From: Euperipatoides rowelli | Lineage: Eukaryota; Onychophora; Udeonychophora; Euonychophora; Peripatopsidae | Length of the DNA stretch: 11,872 nt | Assembly: GCA_003024985.2 (NCBI GenBank) | Contig: PXIH01S0020067.1 | Strand: one strand, 5' to 3' | Part shown: positions 8,747 through 11,872 of the stretch, in pieces | How positions within the stretch are numbered: position 1 is the stretch's first letter | Layout of the letters: each line of letters starts with the position of its first letter | Notes under the pieces: generated by a model | What the model saw: the letters and a program-made list of their open reading frames with translations, nothing else | What the model was told of the DNA's origin: nothing | Database searches by the model: none | Program-made: the position numbers and the translations under genes

Positions 8747-9448
8747 TTACCCCACATTACATACTGTACATCACATTTTGGAGTTAATAATTTAAATGTT
8801 AAATATAGTATTAATAGTGAAATTATAAAGTCGGTTCCTGTGCATAGGGATTTGGGTATTCTTATTGATAGGGACCTGTCATTTACACAGCATGCCAGTT
8901 CAGTTGCAAATAGGATGAGAATGCGTTTTGGTATGATTAGAAGTAATATAAAATATTTGGATTGTAATGCATTCATTATTTTGTACATTTCTCATATACA
9001 ACCTATTTTTACCTATTGTTCAACTAGTGTAATATATAGAAATAAAAAGGATTTGCTACAGATTGAACGAGCATATAGAGGATTTACTAAGCAAATCATG
9101 GGCTTATATAATTTGTCTTATTTGGATAGGGTCCAAAGACTGAATCTTCTCACACCTTACCAGAAATTGGTACATATGGATTTATTGTTTATGTACGACA
9201 AAATAGTTCCGCATGAAAATGTACAGAAAATGTTTGTTATGAATAATAGANTAGTCAAAAGAGGTCACAGATACTCTATTAGAGTGCAATTAAATAAATC
9301 TGAAAAAAGAAAAATTTTTATTATCAATAGGCGGATAAATTTATGGAATGAGATTCCATGTATATACTTTGATAGGGATAAAGAGTTCTTTAAATTGAAT
9401 GTAAAAAATTATTTGAAAATGAAAATAGATATTATCTATTTGTTCTGA
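8747..9448 (+). pseudogene. C-terminal part of a LINE reverse transcriptase ORF, 5'-truncated
   Basis: An open frame of about 233 codons runs from just after a stop at 8744-8746 to TGA at 9446-9448. There is no native start: the first in-frame start-like codon is a GTG at 8840, and homology extends upstream of it (HFGVNNLNVKYSINSEIIK, then DLGILIDRDLSFTQH). The order fits the end of a CR1/L2/Jockey-type reverse transcriptase: the HFG..N...Y.IN strand, the DLG(I/V)L.D..L.F..H motif, then the thumb and post-RT region (QIERAYRGFTKQIMG, NLSYLDRVQRLNLL) and a C-terminal LWNEIP. The palm domain with its catalytic FADD-type motif, the endonuclease and ORF1 are absent, so this copy cannot act alone. 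One codon contains an N at 9251. The frame has no internal stops, which suggests a fairly recent insertion. It lies antisense inside the MVD intron. Confidence 0.88.
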
Positions 9449-9635
9449 TATGTGTAATTTTTAATTATGTAAACTGGCATTGAGCTATGAGGTGTGTTTG
9501 GACTGTTGTTATTTGTGTATTATTATTGTGTTTTTTTCTATATTAGTCTACTTGTATAAAGTATTTTTTTTTTGTGGTGTTTACTTAATGAAATAAGACA
9601 CTTGTCTTTCCCGATACTCTGTATTGGTTGTACGC

Positions 9636-9655
9636 AATAAATAAATAAATAAATA
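9636..9655 (+). repeat. (AATA)5 LINE 3' tail
   Basis: Five perfect AATA units directly follow the LINE 3' untranslated region and mark its 3' end. Confidence 0.9.
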
Positions 9656-9802
9656 GGATTAACCATGTCAATATAGACGGTTGATCAGTTACTCAACATT
9701 TTACACGTGAATAATTCAGACTTACGAACATTATACATTGACCTCTCTTATTCAATTTATGCACACCTGGTTTGGACTTACAAACATCAACTTTTCTCAT
9801 TT

Positions 9803-10160
9803 TGTAATAAAAAAAATAACAGCTTTTGCTTTTATTGTATGTTTCTTTTTCTTTCCTCCCCAATGAAGAGGGGAAATGTTTAATGCTAAGATGAGTTCTA
9901 GGAAAATGATTGCAGAAATTTGCAGCTTGTAAATAAGTGATGCTTTTGAAAAATAAAAAAACTTGTGGTACTCTAATTGCAAGCTGCTTTCTTCTTTTCA
10001 TTCCAATGAAGAGGAAAAATGTTTAACATTACGATTAGTCTAAGTCAAATGATTGTAGGCAGTTGAAGCATGTAAATAAGTGATGTTTGGAATAAAAAAT
10101 GTCTACACTAATTGAATGCCACTTTCTTCTTTTCTCTCCAATAAAATGGGGGAGGGGGGG
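9803..10160. repeat. Tandem repeat of about 140 bp, two full and two partial copies
   Basis: The landmark CAATGAAGAGG occurs at 9861 and 10004, with a related CAATAAAA at 10139. The landmark GTAAATAAGTGATG occurs at 9929 and 10072. The segment with AATAAAAAA, then CTAATTG, then CTTTCTTCTTTTC occurs before the second and third copies, and a diverged version precedes the first. Spacings are 143 and 135 bp. The last copy ends in the G-run GGGGGAGGGGGGG at 10148-10160. Confidence 0.8.
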
Positions 10161-10614
10161 ATCAATCAGTTCACCACATAAATGGAGAAGTGTCTGTATT
10201 TTAAAAAAGATTGCAAAGAATATAAGTAGGGCCTATGTACTGTAGATATTTGCACAATATTTTTATTTTTACTTTCATATTTAATATTTATTTTATATTT
10301 TAATTCTTTGAAACATTGAAGAATACATTGTAAAAGACTCGGTAAACTAAACAGTAATTTTTTTTTTGGTGTCAGGCACGGAACCTTCAGTTTAATATGC
10401 AAGTCTACTGTCCAAATTCTGAACACATTATTTCCATAACTATAGGACTGCCTATAATCGTAATAACATTGCTTGGTGATTCCATAATTGATACACGTCA
10501 ATATATAGTAATTATTAAAAAACACATTTCATCATTGTCTTCATTAGAAACACTAAAATATCTTAATTTTAGTTTTTCCTATTAATTAACAATAGATGAT
10601 AGATATCTACTTAC

Positions 10615-10661
10615 TTTCTTTTAGGCATTTCTGCAGTCTTGGATTACTAATATCTTCTTCT
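10615..10661 (-). CDS. MVD: Diphosphomevalonate decarboxylase, 47-bp exon upstream of the motif exon
   Basis: On the minus strand this short exon reads EEDISNPRLQKCLKE, matching the human MVD segment REEDVGQPRLQACLRE at about residues 70-85. It is flanked upstream by a T12 tract and AAAG and downstream by a strong GTAAGT donor at 10614. It ends with a single A that joins TA of the exon at 6427 to give Ile, so the spliced reading continues [11 protein letters not shown], in register with the human KCL/ACL-REIR region. I placed the start at 10661, leaving one base to finish an Arg codon (xx|A). An alternative AG two bases further in would start the exon at 10659 and change the phase required of the upstream exon. 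Exons for the N-terminal part (the KYWGK and WLNG region) were looked for up to 11872 and not found; they should lie beyond the right edge. Length and spacing suit a micro-exon in an intron-rich gene. Confidence 0.88.
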
Positions 10662-11610
10662 CTTTAAAAAAAAAAAAGGTTAATTAATTTACAAAATTAA
10701 ATTAAAATAAATGAAAGTCTTTATTTCAAACTTTTATTCTAAATTTATTGCAAAAATATAAAATAATTAAACACACACCTATTAGATGATGATGATAATA
10801 ATATATTAAAAATTAGGGTATGCTTAAATCTGAAATTGTTTGGGGGAAAAAATGATTCAATATTGATGTGATACTTCAATATAATGAATTTTTACAACGA
10901 TTGACATCTAGCTCTAATTTTAATATTTTTCTGACAAGTTACAGTAACAATATATGATTAACAAGGTTTATTACTTAAGATGATTTAATTTACTATTTCT
11001 GGAAGTAATATACTTAGTCCTATTAATCATTTGACTTGGGAATTAAGTGTAGGGAAATAATAACTTCCTATAACTGCCAATCAGGCTATTATTTTACCTA
11101 GGACTCTCATGCACCTTTTTTTTACCAGAGCATTTTATGCAAACTCTCAAAGAAAAGCCAGAAAAGAAAAATTATAAATAAAAAAACATGGTCATAAAAC
11201 ATTCTTCGCTCATGAATATTGTAAATTATTTAACTTTTGTGGTTCTTTTATCTTAGTGGGCTTTGAAAACTCCATAAGTGAAAAAAAAAAAAGGTGTTAT
11301 AAAAAGAAAATTGTTAATGATCATGCACCGTTGGGCTTTATACCAATCTCTCACATCAAACTCTAAAGTTTTATAAAGCTTGAGTGAAACAAAAGAGATG
11401 GTTGGTTGTATAATTAAGTCTCAAAATGCATTTAATATAATTTAATAAATAGAACCTTGAAAATGCACATAACTAAATTAAGGCATAAATTGTTCTTGAT
11501 TGTTATTCCAGACAGTATAGAGGAAATGAATTTTTAACTGAAACAGAATATAAGTTACAATTATTCAGGACTATAACTACACATTCATTTTTGGACCCAA
11601 ATCCAGTTAT

Positions 11611-11624
11611 CACACACACACACA
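11611..11624. repeat. (CA)7 microsatellite
   Basis: Seven perfect CA units are followed by an imperfect TATACACACC extension. Confidence 0.85.
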
Positions 11625-11810
11625 TATACACACCCCAAACAAATTCAATCATCTTTTTCCCTTCAATGAACTGTAGATTAAAGAAATAGGCATAGTTTGA
11701 TTACGTTTCCCAAATCTTGATTTATCTAGACTTGTCAATATGATTAAATGCGGGTATAGTTTGAAGACTACAAACCATTTTTAAAAAGGGTACAGTATAG
11801 GGTAGATGTG

Positions 11811-11842
11811 CCAATAGTTGACCACCCACCAGTAGTTGACCA
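11811..11842. repeat. 18-bp period direct repeat near the right edge
   Basis: CCAATAGTTGACCA (11811-11824) and CCAGTAGTTGACCA (11829-11842) differ at one base and are 18 bp apart. They may be the start of a longer repeat cut by the window. Confidence 0.6.
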
Positions 11843-11872
11843 ATTTCAGTTTCTAATTAAAATTTTAAGGAA

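Larger units (their letters stand above)
8747..9655 (+). mobile_element. 5'-truncated non-LTR retrotransposon (CR1/L2/Jockey-like) with AATA tail
   Basis: The element consists of the reverse transcriptase C-terminal frame, a 3' untranslated region of about 190 bp, and a terminal tandem of five AATA units at 9636-9655. An AATAAA signal lies inside the tail. CR1, L2 and related clades characteristically end in short microsatellites rather than poly-A. A small inverted repeat near the 3' end (AAGAC at 9595-9599, GTCTT at 9604-9608) could form a stem with a four-base loop. The 5' boundary is uncertain by some tens of bases. I see no convincing target-site duplication. Confidence 0.85.
6428..10614 (-). 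other. MVD intron between the two recognised exons
   Basis: This 4187-bp interval has GT (10614-10613) and AG (6429-6428) borders on the minus strand and separates two exons that join in frame. It contains two decayed transposon-like blocks, the two-orientation motif cluster, a plus-strand LINE fragment antisense to the gene, and a roughly 140-bp tandem repeat. Stretches 6430-6590, 6960-7220, 7395-8160 and 8235-8745 are AT-rich with homopolymer runs, and I see no coding or RNA gene in them. Confidence 0.85.
10662..11872 (-). other. Probable upstream MVD intron running to the right edge
   Basis: This stretch is AT-rich and lies upstream of the 47-bp exon in transcription order. I searched it on the minus strand for the preceding MVD exon, which should carry motifs like VNIAVIKYWGK and WLNG, and did not find it. 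It holds a GAT/AAT-rich run at about 10786-10803, a (CA)7 run and a short direct repeat at the right end. I see no other gene. Confidence 0.6.

Noticed and set aside
8734-8988. Minus-strand open frame of 84 codons
   Set aside because: It overlaps the plus-strand LINE reverse transcriptase frame, which has clear family motifs; the minus frame has none.
9693-10585. Several open frames of 60-120 codons on both strands
   Set aside because: They fall in the tandem repeat or AT-rich intron, overlap one another, and have no recognisable domain.

Overview
The window looks like AT-rich nuclear DNA from a metazoan, most likely an invertebrate. Evidence is two spliced exons of a conserved eukaryotic gene with GT–AG borders, two non-LTR retrotransposon remnants of different kinds, long homopolymer runs, and many short tandem and inverted repeats. 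No prokaryotic operon, ribosome binding site, CRISPR array, tRNA or rRNA was recognised. The phylum cannot be fixed from this sequence alone.

The one host gene seen lies on the minus strand and shows no long open frame because its exons are short. Positions 10661 to 10615 (47 bp) and 6427 to 6296 (132 bp) join in frame across a 4187-bp intron. They encode the central part of diphosphomevalonate decarboxylase (MVD), the mevalonate-pathway enzyme that makes isopentenyl diphosphate. The second exon carries the GHMP-superfamily phosphate-binding signature [12 protein letters not shown]. Exons for the N-terminus should lie beyond 11872, and those for the C-terminal half beyond position 1; I found neither inside the window. 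Nearly all of the window is therefore read as MVD intron.

Layout: 1-1240 is AT-rich with a GC-richer, repeat-like left edge. 1241-1660 is a frame-shifted LINE 3' end on the minus strand. 2624-2745 is a short element with nested inverted repeats. 2926-3150 is a 46-bp tandem array with A/B alternation. 3291-3347 is a near-perfect 57-nt hairpin. 3746-4990 is a possible decayed hAT-type element containing poly-G blocks and an internal tandem repeat. 5000-6295 is mostly AT-rich intron with a few inverted repeats. 6296-6427 is the MVD exon. 6597-6960 holds two decayed transposon-like blocks. 7225-7390 and 8163-8229 hold seven copies of one roughly 19-bp motif in both orientations. 8747-9655 is a 5'-truncated LINE with an open frame on the plus strand, antisense to MVD. 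9803-10160 is a roughly 140-bp tandem repeat. 10615-10661 is the other MVD exon, followed to the right edge by AT-rich intron with a (CA)7 run and an 18-bp direct repeat.

The most solid result is the MVD exon pair. The most interesting unexplained signals are the two-orientation motif cluster, the microRNA-precursor-like hairpin, the nested structured element at 2624-2745, and an apparent excess of the 7-mer TACTGTA/TACAGTA across the window.
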